Part shown: piece after piece, positions 1 to 7,542 of the stretch
How positions within the stretch are numbered: position 1 is the first letter of the stretch
Layout of the letters: every line of letters begins with the position of its first letter
Assembly (NCBI GenBank): GCA_018057825.1
Contig: JAGPCY010000016.1
Location: forward strand, 124,001-188,000
Direction: 5' to 3'
DNA: 64,000 bases
Origin: Kofleriaceae bacterium
Lineage (GTDB): Bacteria > Myxococcota_A > Polyangia > Haliangiales > Haliangiaceae
Notes under the pieces: model-generated
Database searches by the model: none
Told to the model about the DNA's origin: nothing
The model's input: only the letters and a program-made list of their open reading frames with translations
Translations under genes and position numbers: made by a program

Positions 1-2
1 GT

Positions 3-383
3 CTATCGAATCGAGGGAGTTGTGCTGAAAACCCGATAACCTCGGAAGCCCCAACGGCTTCTGCGACCGCGCCGCCCGACCTGCGCACCGCGCCGGTGGC
101 GATCGCCTTCCCGGTCGGCCGGGCGAACCTCGACGCCGTAGCCCGCGACCGGCTCGACGCGACGGCCGCGCGGCTCCGCGACCACCCGGAGCTGGAGCTG
201 ATCGAGGTGGCTGGCCAGGTCGAGCGGACGGAGCGCGGACGTGGGCTGGCGGCGGCCCGGGCGCGCACGGTCCACGCCTACCTGGTGGCCCGCGGGGTCG
301 CGGCCGAGCGGCTGGTGGTCACCGAGGCGGCGGCCGGACGTCGGCAGGTCGCGCTGACGGTACGGCTCGCGGTGGACCGCTGA
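3..383 (+). CDS. OmpA-family C-terminal domain protein (5' end outside window)
   Basis: The frame is open from the first bases of the window with no convincing start, so the gene begins upstream. After a Pro/Ala/Thr-rich linker (encoded up to about position 95) comes an OmpA-like peptidoglycan-binding fold: a beta strand ending FPVGRANLD, a helix DAVARDRLDATAARL, a strand LELIEVAGQVE, the helix GLAAARARTVHAYLVARGV and a closing strand ending VRLAVDR. In this family the domain anchors outer-membrane proteins or lipoproteins to peptidoglycan in the periplasm. The usual GHTD of OmpA domains reads AGQVE here, so the canonical diaminopimelate-binding Asp is not obvious. Its last 65 bases overlap the convergent M50-like gene. 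A GTG at 96 is an in-frame alternative start but would cut the linker. Confidence 0.65.
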   Translation, partial: LSNRGSCAENPITSEAPTASATAPPDLRTAPVAIAFPVGRANLDAVARDRLDATAARLRDHPELELIEVAGQVERTERGRGLAAARARTVHAYLVARGVAAERLVVTEAAAGRRQVALTVRLAVDR

Positions 384-1089
384 GCCCGGCCCGCTGCAGC
401 CGCCGCAGGACCCAGAACAAGACCGCGATCGACCACGCCAGCCAGATCGCGGCCCACAGCCACACCGCCCAGGTGGCGTCGGTGCCGAACGTGCCGAGGG
501 CCATCTGGTGCGCGTCGGAGTTGCGCACGACCTGGCCGTCGACCACGAGCGTCGGCTGGAACAACACGCGGATGTCGACCAGGGCGCCCGTGGTGGCCTG
601 GGCGGCGAGGAGCGCCAGGGCCCCGGCGTGCCAGCGCGGTCGGGGCAGGGCGGCGATGGCCAGGAGCGCGAGGCCGGTGGCTCCGATCCCGACCTGCCCG
701 AACTGGTTGCTGATCGAGGCGAGCGCGGTCGCCACCAGGGCCACGCCGAGGGCGATCAGGCCGGCCCGGGCCCACCGTCGGCTGACCGCGACCACCATCG
801 CCACGCCTGCCAGCGGCGCCCCCATGTAGCCGGCCGGGGCGATCACCGCCTTGGCCAGGGGCCCGGCCGCGCGCTCGGCGTGGGCCAGGCCGCTGCCGTC
901 GGCGAAGACCTCGAGCCCGGTGAAGCCGGCGCCGGTCAGGAGCATGGCCAGGGCGTGGCAGCTCTCGTGGAGCCAGGTGCCGAGCAGCTTGAACGGATAG
1001 ATGGCGTAGCCGCCGTAGGGCACCTGGAGCAGCACCACCCCGACGACCAGCGCCAGGCCGAGCGGCCGCAGCGGATCGGGCTTGGTCAC
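319..1089 (-). CDS. M50-family (M50B-like) membrane metallopeptidase
   Basis: A 256-residue multi-pass membrane protein. The first hydrophobic segment is followed by TWLHESCHALAMLLTG, carrying the HExxH-type zinc motif (HESCH) embedded in a membrane helix, as in the M50B-like group of site-2-protease relatives. About six further hydrophobic segments follow. A GTG start at 1089 is chosen because it overlaps the stop of the upstream gene (GTGA), implying translational coupling. The C-terminal 20 or so residues are Pro/Arg-rich and lie over the 3' end of the convergent OmpA-like gene, so that tail may be of little functional importance. Substrate unknown. M50B-like proteins are often annotated only by this motif, so proteolytic activity is inference. 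Confidence 0.75.
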   Translation of the reverse strand: MTKPDPLRPLGLALVVGVVLLQVPYGGYAIYPFKLLGTWLHESCHALAMLLTGAGFTGLEVFADGSGLAHAERAAGPLAKAVIAPAGYMGAPLAGVAMVVAVSRRWARAGLIALGVALVATALASISNQFGQVGIGATGLALLAIAALPRPRWHAGALALLAAQATTGALVDIRVLFQPTLVVDGQVVRNSDAHQMALGTFGTDATWAVWLWAAIWLAWSIAVLFWVLRRLQRAGLSGPPRAVPSARPADVRPPPR

Positions 1090-1712
1090 CGCTCGGGCGT
1101 CGTCGGTGGAGGTTCGCCGTCGCGGCGCCGCCCGATGGCCTTTTGGACCACGCGCTCGACCGCGGCGGTCAGGTCGACCTCGCCGGGCCAGACCCCGAGC
1201 TCGCTCAGGCTGGGCATCGGTCCGCCACACGCCAGCCCGACCCCCAGCCCGGCCAGCGCCCCGGCGACGGCCCCGGCGCCGATCAGGGCCAGCCAGCCGG
1301 CCGGGGTCCACGGCACGACCTGGTTGGCGATCGCCGCGATCACCATCAGGGCGCCGCCGGCGAAGGCCAGGGCCCGCGCGGCGACCCACATGGCTCGCGG
1401 TCGGCCACCGTCGAGGCTGGCCTGGCCGGCGAGCCGACCGACCCCACCGGCGGTCACCACCGCCGGCAGGCCGGCGAACAACGCGGTCAGGCGCAGGGCC
1501 TCGATCATGGACGGCCGCGCCCCGAAGTCGGCCAGCGATCCGGCGGCCCAGACCGTCGCCGCGACCGCCGGGATCAGGGCCAAGATCCCCACCGCGGCCC
1601 CCTTGGCGAAGCCCGGCGGCCGGCGAATTCGGTCGTGACGGCGCGCGGTTGGCAGCCGCTCCCGGGACCGCTCGCCGCCGGCATCGGTGGGGAAGGAATC
1701 CACGCGATTCAC
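1086..1712 (-). CDS. hypothetical multi-pass membrane protein
   Basis: A 208-residue protein with a basic, polar N-terminus (about 35 residues), then four hydrophobic segments: GAAVGILALIPAVAATVWAA, LTALFAGLPAVVTAGGVG, ALAFAGGALMVIAAIA and LALIGAGAVAGALAGLGVGL. A charged cytoplasmic-looking tail ends TTPER. No family recognised. It is the first gene of a two-gene unit with the M50-like peptidase, whose start overlaps its stop by four bases, so it may be a partner or regulator of that peptidase (inference). The start is GTG at 1712. The 71-base gap to the divergent tail-tube-like gene should hold both promoters. Confidence 0.7.
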   Translation of the reverse strand: MNRVDSFPTDAGGERSRERLPTARRHDRIRRPPGFAKGAAVGILALIPAVAATVWAAGSLADFGARPSMIEALRLTALFAGLPAVVTAGGVGRLAGQASLDGGRPRAMWVAARALAFAGGALMVIAAIANQVVPWTPAGWLALIGAGAVAGALAGLGVGLACGGPMPSLSELGVWPGEVDLTAAVERVVQKAIGRRRDGEPPPTTPER

Positions 1713-1763
1713 CGTATCATGAGGGCGTACCGCGGGATCCTCCGCGCCGGCGAGCCCGCCGTG

Positions 1764-1778
1764 TACACTGCCCTGAGG
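1764..1778 (+). promoter_or_regulatory. putative -10 box and ribosome binding site of the tail-tube-like gene
   Basis: TACACT at 1764-1769 resembles a -10 hexamer, and GAGG at 1775-1778 lies five bases before the ATG at 1784, which fixes that start among several in-frame upstream codons. No clear -35 was seen. Confidence 0.35.
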
Positions 1779-1783
1779 TCACC

Positions 1784-2695
1784 ATGCCCAACGAGATGCC
1801 CGAACTCTACGCTTCAGCGCACTTCCTGCTCGAGCTGGACGGTATCAACACCGCGACGGTGAAGTCGGTCGAGGGCGGACAGGCCAAGACCGAGGTCATC
1901 ACCTACCACGCCAACGCCCAGAAGGGTGCGCAGTATCGCCAGGCTGGCAAGCGCAAGTACGAGGACCTGAAGATCGTGTTCGCGGTCGCGACGCAGCCCG
2001 AGGTGTGGAACTGGATGAAGACCTTCCTCGCGGGGGACTGCGATCGCAAGAACGGCGCGGTCGTGGCGGCGGACTACGACTACAAGGAGCGGGCGCGCCG
2101 CACCTTCAAGGACGCGGTGATCGCCGCGATCGACTTCCCGAAGTTCGACGCCAAGGACAAGAGCCCGGCGACGGTGACCCTGACGATCAGCCCGGAGGAG
2201 GTCAGCTACACGCCGCCCAAGGTCGACGGCGCTCCGATCGGCGACCCCGGCGGGCGCGACCAGCAGAAGTTCATCAAGTCGTCGAACTTCGACCTCGTCT
2301 TCGACAAGATCCCGACCAGCGCGACCGCCCGGGTGACCAAGGTCGATGGCTTCTCGCTCAAGTCGAAGATCATCGAGTACCACGCCAGCGGCCTGCTGGC
2401 GCCGATGAAGCTGTCCGGCAAGCTCGAGATGCCGACGATCGCGTTCTACGTGCCGGAGCCGGATTCGGGCCCCTTCGTCGATCTGATGAACAAGCAGATG
2501 GCCGGGCTCCAGCACGACCGCCACTCGGCGACGCTGACCTACTACGACAACGCCGCCAAGGCCAAGGGCACCTTCACCTTCGTCGATTGCACGATCCTGT
2601 CGGCGGCCTCCGAGAAGCACGACGCGGGCAACGAAGAGGTGCGGCAGGTGAAGGTCGAGATGGCGATCGAGAGCCTCAAGGTCGAGACGAAGTAG
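1784..2695 (+). CDS. tandem-duplicated phage/contractile-system tail-tube-like protein
   Basis: A 303-residue protein made of two related halves. Half one runs from about residue 7 to 145 (HFLLELDGI, VKSVEGGQ, VITYHA, YEDLKIVFAV, the W-rich WNWMKTFL, RTFKDAVIAAIDFPKFD, ATVTLTISPEEVSYT). Half two runs from about 160 to 303 (NFDLVFDKI, VTKVDGF, IIEYHASG, MPTIAFYVPE, FVDLMNKQMAG, GTFTFVDCTILSAASE, VKVEMAIESL). The order matches the beta-rich gp19/tail-tube fold of contractile phage tails and extracellular injection systems, in which one fold per subunit is usual. No sheath, baseplate, spike or ATPase gene is in the window, so assembly into a tube is not supported by context. The ATG at 1784 has a good ribosome site; in-frame codons back to 1082 lie over the divergent gene and lack coding character. 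Confidence 0.75.
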   Translation: MPNEMPELYASAHFLLELDGINTATVKSVEGGQAKTEVITYHANAQKGAQYRQAGKRKYEDLKIVFAVATQPEVWNWMKTFLAGDCDRKNGAVVAADYDYKERARRTFKDAVIAAIDFPKFDAKDKSPATVTLTISPEEVSYTPPKVDGAPIGDPGGRDQQKFIKSSNFDLVFDKIPTSATARVTKVDGFSLKSKIIEYHASGLLAPMKLSGKLEMPTIAFYVPEPDSGPFVDLMNKQMAGLQHDRHSATLTYYDNAAKAKGTFTFVDCTILSAASEKHDAGNEEVRQVKVEMAIESLKVETK

Positions 2696-2706
2696 CGCCC
2701 GGGCGC

Positions 2707-2726
2707 CGCGCCCCGTTGGGGCCGCG
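2707..2726 (+). terminator. candidate hairpin terminator of the tail-tube-like gene
   Basis: Eleven bases after the stop, CGCGCCCC (2707-2714) pairs with GGGGCCGCG (2718-2726) across a GTT loop, with one bulged C. No T tract follows, as is common in very GC-rich genomes. Confidence 0.4.
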
Positions 2727-2820
2727 CCCAGTGAGCGCCCAGTGAGCGCCCGCTGAGGAGGAGGAGGAGGCAGACGGGCGAAAAAGTTGCCCGCGCCGAT
2801 CGCGGGTGCGAGCGTGCCCC

Positions 2821-3042
2821 ATGGCCGCCGAGACCGTCTTCGCAAGCGGGTTCACCCCCGATCCTGGTCGCGCGCTCGACGTGCTGGCCTTCGTCCTGTG
2901 CCCACCCGAGGTGTTCGCGCCGACCGGCGATCCGGACGAGGTGGCCGCGGTCGCCGAGCTCATCGAGCCGGCCAAGGCCGAGGCGGTGCGTCGCTGGCAC
3001 GCGCTCCACGCTGAGCACGCTGCGCACGCCGCCCACAACTGA
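2821..3042 (+). CDS. small hypothetical protein
   Basis: A 73-residue frame starting MAAETVFASGF, with a mixed acidic/hydrophobic middle and a helical His/Ala-rich end (HALHAEHAAHAAHN). Not recognised. A GTG at 2806 could add five residues. The purine run at 2757-2770 (GAGGAGGAGGAGG) looks like a strong ribosome site but lies 36-50 bases too far upstream. The amino-acid composition is plausible for a real protein, but evidence is limited to an open frame between two intergenic spacers. Confidence 0.35.
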   Translation: MAAETVFASGFTPDPGRALDVLAFVLCPPEVFAPTGDPDEVAAVAELIEPAKAEAVRRWHALHAEHAAHAAHN

Positions 3043-3096
3043 GGCTGGCCCACGACGGAGTCACGCGGCGCGAGGGTAGAGCGGCGGCGCGCGTAC

Positions 3097-3198
3097 GAGG
3101 CCGAGGCCGAGTCGGAGACCGAGACCGAGTCGGAGACCGAGACCGAGACCGAGGCCGAGTCGGAGACCGAGACCGAGTCGGAGACCGAGGCCGAGACC
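3097..3198. repeat. hexanucleotide array 1: 17 units of GAGRCC/GAGTCG
   Basis: Seventeen contiguous hexamers in perfect phase: nine GAGACC, four GAGGCC and four GAGTCG. The trio GAGTCG-GAGACC-GAGACC recurs three times, a higher-order 18-30 bp pattern. The array sits between the ends of two convergent genes (the small ORF on + and DUF507 on -). The + strand frame through it reads Glu-Thr/Glu-Ala/Glu-Ser but has no start codon. Confidence 0.95.
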
Positions 3199-3224
3199 GT
3201 GGAGCGCTCGTCCTCGAGAGACGC

Positions 3225-3740
3225 TCAGTCCTTCAGGCCGTGCTTCTGCTTGACCTGATCGAGGACGCGCGCGTACTCGAGCTCCCACGCCGAGGTGCCC
3301 TCCTGCAGGTTCTTGATCCGCTGGCGCACCTCTTGGTCGAGGTCGTCCTCGACCGCCATGTGCTTGCGGACGATCTCCTTGATCTTCTTCCGCAGGATCG
3401 TGTCCTCGGCGTAGACCTCGTCGACGTTCTTCGACTGCATGAAGGTCTCGACCATCTGGTTGGTGATCCAGGTCAGCGACTCTTCGCCGAGGCCGAAGTC
3501 CTTCTGATCGGCGAGCTGCTTCTTGGTGCGGAACAGGTGGCCGTGGGGCAGGCCGCGGATCTCGAGGATGTCCTTGGCGCGCTCGGTCAGCTCGCGGTCG
3601 ACGCGGAGGTACTCCTTCAGCACCGCCGCCACGTCGAGCTGGGCCTCATGCGGGTCCGCGACCTCGAGATCGCCGTCGGTGGTGAGCTTCGTGATCACCT
3701 CGGCGGCGATCGTGTCGACTTTGCCCGCGTACAGTTTCAT
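3225..3740 (-). CDS. DUF507 family protein
   Basis: A 171-residue, charged, mostly helical soluble protein beginning MKLYAGKVDTIAAEVITKL, typical of DUF507 proteins, whose function is unknown. The N-terminal half carries the family's short helices; the C-terminal half (EDTILRKKIKEIVRKHM, DDLDQEVRQRIKNLQEG, WELEYARVLDQVKQKHGL) is strongly amphipathic and could form helix bundles. No signal peptide or membrane segment. The ATG at 3740 is chosen because the MKLY start matches the family; in-frame codons further upstream lie across the divergent Nudix gene. TACAGT (3752-3757 on the minus strand) lies 11 bases before it and may be its -10 box. Confidence 0.8.
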   Translation of the reverse strand: MKLYAGKVDTIAAEVITKLTTDGDLEVADPHEAQLDVAAVLKEYLRVDRELTERAKDILEIRGLPHGHLFRTKKQLADQKDFGLGEESLTWITNQMVETFMQSKNVDEVYAEDTILRKKIKEIVRKHMAVEDDLDQEVRQRIKNLQEGTSAWELEYARVLDQVKQKHGLKD

Positions 3741-3795
3741 GGGGGTCCCGCACTGTACGAGCCGGGATCGACTTTCGCAAGGACGCGGTCGGCCG

Positions 3796-3801
3796 TATTC
3801 T
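3796..3801 (+). promoter_or_regulatory. putative -10 box (TATTCT) of the Nudix gene
   Basis: TATTCT ends eight bases before the ATG at 3810, a spacing that would put transcription initiation at or next to the start codon. A purine run GGAG touches the ATG and is too close for normal ribosome binding. Confidence 0.4.
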
Positions 3802-3809
3802 CGACGGAG

Positions 3810-4253
3810 ATGACGGTCCGCGCGCGCAAGCTGGTGGTGGCCGGGTTGATCGTCGCCGACGACGGCCGGGTGCTCGTGAGTCAACGCCAGCCCGGCGGTC
3901 CGCTCGGCGGACAGTGGGAGTTTCCTGGCGGCAAGCTCGAGCCCGGCGAGGCGCCGATCGATGGCCTGGTGCGCGAGCTGGCCGAGGAGCTCGGCGTCGC
4001 GGTCGAGGTCGGGCCGATCTGGGACGTTCTCCATCACGCCTATCCCGACTTCGATCTGCTGATGCTGGTCTACGCGTGTCGACTGACCGCGGCCTCGCCG
4101 CCGCCGCGCGCGCTCGAGGTCGCCGCCTTCGCGTGGTGTCAGCCGGCCGAGGTCGGCGGCTATCCGATCCTGCCGGCCGACGCGCCGCTGGTGATCCGGC
4201 TGGCCGTCGAGGGCGCGCCGCGGTGGCCGGCGACGTCGGCAGCCGACGCGTGA
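3810..4253 (+). CDS. Nudix hydrolase, MutT-like
   Basis: A 147-residue protein with a complete Nudix box, GGKLEPGEAPIDGLVRELAE followed by ELGV, fitting GX5EX7REUXEEXGU with all metal-binding Glu residues present. The N-terminal strand KLVVAGLIVADDGRVLVSQR and the WEFPGG before the box resemble MutT/8-oxo-dGTP diphosphatase-type enzymes that hydrolyse oxidised nucleotides in the cytoplasm. The length is normal for the family. The substrate is not readable from sequence; other (d)NTP or nucleotide-sugar pyrophosphatases are possible. It is divergent from DUF507 with a 69-base gap and is followed 68 bases later by the kinase operon. Confidence 0.88.
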   Translation: MTVRARKLVVAGLIVADDGRVLVSQRQPGGPLGGQWEFPGGKLEPGEAPIDGLVRELAEELGVAVEVGPIWDVLHHAYPDFDLLMLVYACRLTAASPPPRALEVAAFAWCQPAEVGGYPILPADAPLVIRLAVEGAPRWPATSAADA

Positions 4254-4284
4254 GGCCCGGGCGATGGATCGGCCACGAGAACGG

Positions 4285-4314
4285 GTGACTTGGCCGGTCC
4301 CGGGCCCTTAGAAT
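4285..4314 (+). promoter_or_regulatory. putative promoter of the pseudokinase-HOT-thioesterase operon
   Basis: GTGACT (4285-4290) and TAGAAT (4309-4314) are separated by 18 bases and fit sigma70-type -35/-10 elements at four of six positions each. The ATG follows seven bases after the -10, suggesting a leaderless or near-leaderless transcript. Confidence 0.45.
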
Positions 4315-4321
4315 CGAGGCG

Positions 4322-5794
4322 ATGGAAGGCCGCGCCAAGGTCACCAAGGAAGTGTTGTGCGAGGAAGCTCGCTTCATCCTCGCCAACGTCATGGCCGAGG
4401 CCCGCTACGGTCGGCAGAACCGCTTCGACGACATCCGCCGGGTGTGTGAGGGCGCGGTGTCGATCCCGTTCGCCGAGTACGTCAGCTTCCTCGAGAAGAG
4501 CGGCTACCTCCGCCAGGATCGCAACGGCGATTCTCTCGAGGTCACCGCCGAGGGCGAGGACGTGGTCAACGGCGGCAACCTGACCGACTTCACCGAGCGC
4601 GCGGTCAGCCACTTCAAGAAGCTGCGCCAGACCCGGACCCAGGCCGGCCTGGTCGGCCCGGCCGCGCCCGGCCTGTCCACCAACTCCGGCGTCGTGACCT
4701 CGGCCGCCGGTGGCGGCGCCTCGGGGGCCCTGCCGGTGCCGCGCAAGGAGCCCCTGGTGCCGAAGATGATGTCGTCGGGCGGCCGGCAGTCGATCTCGGT
4801 CGGCGGCGAGATCAGCGGCAACGGCGAGGGCGAGCGCTACGAGAAGCTGGCGTCGCTCGGCTCGGGTGGGATCGGCACGGTCTATCGGGCCCGCCAGGTC
4901 GCGCTCAACCGCGAGGTGGCGATGAAGGAGGTGCGCGAGCTGTTCGGGTTCTTCTCCGACGAGCAGCGCTACGAGATCGTGCGCCGGTTCTCCGACGTGG
5001 TGCGGGCGGCCGCGACCCTGGCCCACCCCAACATCCTGCCGATCCACGACGTCAGCCTCGACCGCGACTTCCCCTACGTCATCACCGAGCTGGCGCCTAA
5101 CGGCTCGGCCCGTCGGCTGATCAACGACGCCGAGGACATCCCGGTCGATCTGGTCTTCAAGTACCTGCTGCAGACGCTGCACGCGCTGCGCGCCGCCCAC
5201 GCCCAGCGGGTCTACCACCGCGGCCTCAAGCCCGAGCAGCTCCTGATCGACGGCTACGGCAACGTCAAGGTCTCGGACTTCGGCTTCTCGCGCGTGGTCG
5301 AGCGCGATCAGGCGGTGATCCGGCAGGTCTACGTCGGGATGGGCAACGTCGCCTACATGGCGCCCGAACTCTACGCCGACCCGATGGGGGCCGGGGCCCA
5401 GACCGACATCTACGCGCTCGGCATCATCTTCTACGAGCTCCTGACCCGGAAGCTGCCGGGCCGGCGCTCGCCGATGCCGTCGCAGGTGAACGCCGCCTTG
5501 CCCAAGGGCATCGACGACATCTTCGACAGCATGACCCGCGACTCGCGCACGGAACGCTACACCACCGTCGACGACATCCTCGAGGACATCGACAAGCTCG
5601 ACGGCCTGGGCGAGCTGCTCGACAAGCAGACCCAGGTGCTGGTCGGCGAGAACCCGCTGATCGCGATCCGCTTCCGCGATGGCGCCGAGGCGCCGATGGG
5701 CGCGCCGCTCGAGGGTGAGGACCCCGACGGCGACAAGAAGGGCCCGACCCACCGCCCGTACTCGTTCCAGCAGCGCCGCGGCAAGAAGCCCTGA
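4322..5794 (+). CDS. Ser/Thr protein kinase-like protein, probable pseudokinase
   Basis: A 490-residue protein. Residues 1-100 form a small helical, winged-helix-like domain (FDDIRRVCEGAVSIPFAEYV, FLEKSGYLRQDRNG); 105-165 is a Gly/Ser/Pro linker; about 173-432 is a protein kinase fold. Visible kinase features: glycine loop LGSGGIGTVYRA, beta-3 Lys202 in VAMK, Asp319-Phe-Gly, and APE at 347-349. The catalytic loop reads HRGLKPEQ instead of HRDLKPxN: codon 301 (5222-5224, GGC) is Gly where the proton-accepting Asp belongs, and the metal-binding Asn is Gln. The protein may still bind ATP through Lys202 and Asp319, but phosphotransfer is doubtful. No membrane segment. Its stop overlaps the next start (TGATG), coupling it to the transhydrogenase, so a regulatory or scaffolding role for the downstream enzymes is possible (inference). 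Confidence 0.85.
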   Translation: MEGRAKVTKEVLCEEARFILANVMAEARYGRQNRFDDIRRVCEGAVSIPFAEYVSFLEKSGYLRQDRNGDSLEVTAEGEDVVNGGNLTDFTERAVSHFKKLRQTRTQAGLVGPAAPGLSTNSGVVTSAAGGGASGALPVPRKEPLVPKMMSSGGRQSISVGGEISGNGEGERYEKLASLGSGGIGTVYRARQVALNREVAMKEVRELFGFFSDEQRYEIVRRFSDVVRAAATLAHPNILPIHDVSLDRDFPYVITELAPNGSARRLINDAEDIPVDLVFKYLLQTLHALRAAHAQRVYHRGLKPEQLLIDGYGNVKVSDFGFSRVVERDQAVIRQVYVGMGNVAYMAPELYADPMGAGAQTDIYALGIIFYELLTRKLPGRRSPMPSQVNAALPKGIDDIFDSMTRDSRTERYTTVDDILEDIDKLDGLGELLDKQTQVLVGENPLIAIRFRDGAEAPMGAPLEGEDPDGDKKGPTHRPYSFQQRRGKKP

Positions 5795-7098
5795 TGGCGT
5801 GCGCCCACCTGGCGGCGGTGGCGGCCGGCTGCGACCCGTGCTTCACCGTCGATGCCTCGCGGGTGACCTTCGGGGCGGGCGCGCTGGCCGAGGTCGGGCC
5901 GCGGACTCGAGCGCTGGGCGTGACCCGGGCCCTGGTGGTCGTCGACCCGCGGGTCCATGGCCTGCCGTGGTTCGCCGAGGTCGAGGCCTCGCTGGCGGCC
6001 GCCCGGGTCGCGACCGTGGTGTTCACCGAGGTCGCCATCGAACCGACCGAGGCCTCGATCGCGGCGGCGATCGCGGCGGCTCGCGACGCCGAGGTCGACG
6101 GCGTCGTGTCGCTGGGCGGCGGCTCGACGATCGACACCGCCAAGCTCGCCAACCTTGGCGCGGTGACCGGCGGCGCGATCGACCGTTTCGTGGCCGCGCC
6201 GCTCGGCCCCGGGCAGGCGATCGCCGGGCCGCTCTTGCCCCACGTCGCGTGCCCGACGACCGCCGGTACCGGCAGCGAGGTGACCGGCATCGCGATCTTC
6301 GATCGCAAGGCCGACCACGCCAAGGTCGGCGTGTCGTCGCCGCGGCTGCGGCCCACCGAGGCGGTGATCGATCCGCGGGTGACCGCGACCTTGCCGCCGG
6401 CGGTGGTGGCGGCCGCCGGGCTCGACGTCCTGTGCCACGCGGTCGAGTCGTTCACCGCGCGGCCGTCGACCGCGCGGGCCGCGCCGAGCCCGGTGACCGC
6501 GCGTCCGGCCAGCCAGGGCGCCAACCCGTGGAGCGACCTCGGCTGTCGCGAGGCCCTCCGTCTGCTCGCCGCGTATCTGCCGCGCGCGGTCGCCGACGCC
6601 GGGGACGCCGAGGCCCGCGGCCAGGTGATGTGGGCCGCGACCCTGGCCGGCATCGCCTTCGGCAACGCCGGGGTCCACGTGCCGCACGCGATGGCCTACG
6701 CGGTGGCCGGCGGCGTCCGCGGCTACGTCGCCCCCGGCTATCCGCCCGACCGTGCCCTGGTGCCCCACGGCTTCGCGGTCGCCCTGGGCGCGCCGGCGGT
6801 GGTCGCGGCCTTCGGGGCGACGGCCCCGGCTCGCCACCGCGAGGCCGCGGTGCTCCTCGGGGGCAGCGCCGACGTCGACGACGGCCAGGCCGGAGCGGCG
6901 CTGGCGGCGGCGGTCCGGGATCTGGCGACCCGGGTCGCGGCGCCGCGCGATCTGGCGGCGGTCGGCTACGTCGCGGCCGACGTGCCGGCGCTGGTGGCCG
7001 CGACCCTGCCGCAGCGCCGGCTCCTCGACAACGCCCCCCGATCGGTCGACGGGGCGGTCCTGGGCGCGTTGTTCGCCGCCGCCCTCGAGGTGCCGTGA
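5794..7098 (+). CDS. iron-containing alcohol dehydrogenase, hydroxyacid-oxoacid transhydrogenase (HOT/ADHFE1-like)
   Basis: A 434-residue group III metal-dependent dehydrogenase. It carries the nucleotide-binding [10 protein letters not shown] (108-117), [13 protein letters not shown] (153-165) and the expected metal ligands Asp211 and His215 ([11 protein letters not shown]), His298 and His325 (VPHG). N-terminal GCDPCF, internal [16 protein letters not shown] and a GYVAPGY loop resemble the hydroxyacid-oxoacid transhydrogenase branch, which oxidises 4-hydroxybutyrate while reducing 2-oxoglutarate without free NAD(P). A general alcohol dehydrogenase role cannot be excluded. It overlaps the kinase-like gene by one base and the downstream thioesterase by four (GTGA), forming a tight three-gene operon. 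The pairing with an acyl-CoA thioesterase suggests handling of short hydroxyacids or CoA esters (inference). Confidence 0.85.
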   Translation: MACAHLAAVAAGCDPCFTVDASRVTFGAGALAEVGPRTRALGVTRALVVVDPRVHGLPWFAEVEASLAAARVATVVFTEVAIEPTEASIAAAIAAARDAEVDGVVSLGGGSTIDTAKLANLGAVTGGAIDRFVAAPLGPGQAIAGPLLPHVACPTTAGTGSEVTGIAIFDRKADHAKVGVSSPRLRPTEAVIDPRVTATLPPAVVAAAGLDVLCHAVESFTARPSTARAAPSPVTARPASQGANPWSDLGCREALRLLAAYLPRAVADAGDAEARGQVMWAATLAGIAFGNAGVHVPHAMAYAVAGGVRGYVAPGYPPDRALVPHGFAVALGAPAVVAAFGATAPARHREAAVLLGGSADVDDGQAGAALAAAVRDLATRVAAPRDLAAVGYVAADVPALVAATLPQRRLLDNAPRSVDGAVLGALFAAALEVP

Positions 7099-7538
7099 CC
7101 GCGCCGCGCCCGACCCGGGCCGGCTACCGCCAGTTCGTGCCGATCGCGACCCGCTGGGCGGATAACGATCTCTACGGTCATGTAAATAATGTTGCGTATT
7201 ACGGCTATTTCGACACAGCCGTGAATTCCATCTTGATCGCGCAAGGCCAGCTCGACATCCACGCCGGCCCGGTGATCGGGGTGGTGGTTGAGTCGGCCTG
7301 CCAGTACCACGCGCCGGTGGCGTTCCCGGATCGCCTGTGCGCCGGGGTGCGGGTCGATCGCCTGGGCAACCGCGCCGTCACCTACGGGCTGGCGATCTTC
7401 GTCGAGCCGGGCGACGCCACCCAGGCCGCGGTCGCCCACGGCCACTTCGTCCACGTCTTCGTCGATCGCGCCACCCGGCGGCCGGTCGCGATTCCGGACC
7501 CGGTGCGCGCGGCGCTGGCGACCCTGGTCGTCGGGTAA
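7095..7538 (+). CDS. hotdog-fold acyl-CoA thioesterase (4HBT-like)
   Basis: A 147-residue single-hotdog protein. The N-terminal [22 protein letters not shown] is the conserved 4-hydroxybenzoyl-CoA thioesterase/YbgC-type motif, where the Asp in NDLYGHVNN acts in thioester hydrolysis. Later strands ([35 protein letters not shown]) complete the fold. The start is GTG at 7095, overlapping the previous stop. The segment 7161-7240, encoding the catalytic motif, is only about 42% GC (codons such as AAT, GTA, TAT, ACA), far below the surrounding genes. Predicted cytosolic; substrate unknown. Confidence 0.88.
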   Translation: MTAPRPTRAGYRQFVPIATRWADNDLYGHVNNVAYYGYFDTAVNSILIAQGQLDIHAGPVIGVVVESACQYHAPVAFPDRLCAGVRVDRLGNRAVTYGLAIFVEPGDATQAAVAHGHFVHVFVDRATRRPVAIPDPVRAALATLVVG

Positions 7539-7542
7539 CCGA

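Noticed and set aside
3097-3198. CRISPR array.
   Set aside because: Units are six bases with no spacers and no cas genes nearby. The same holds for the other three arrays.
3231-3290. Reading the DUF507 gene from an upstream start at 4037, giving a 270-residue protein.
   Set aside because: The added 99 residues would be antisense to the Nudix gene, and MKLYAG at 3740 is the family's normal start.
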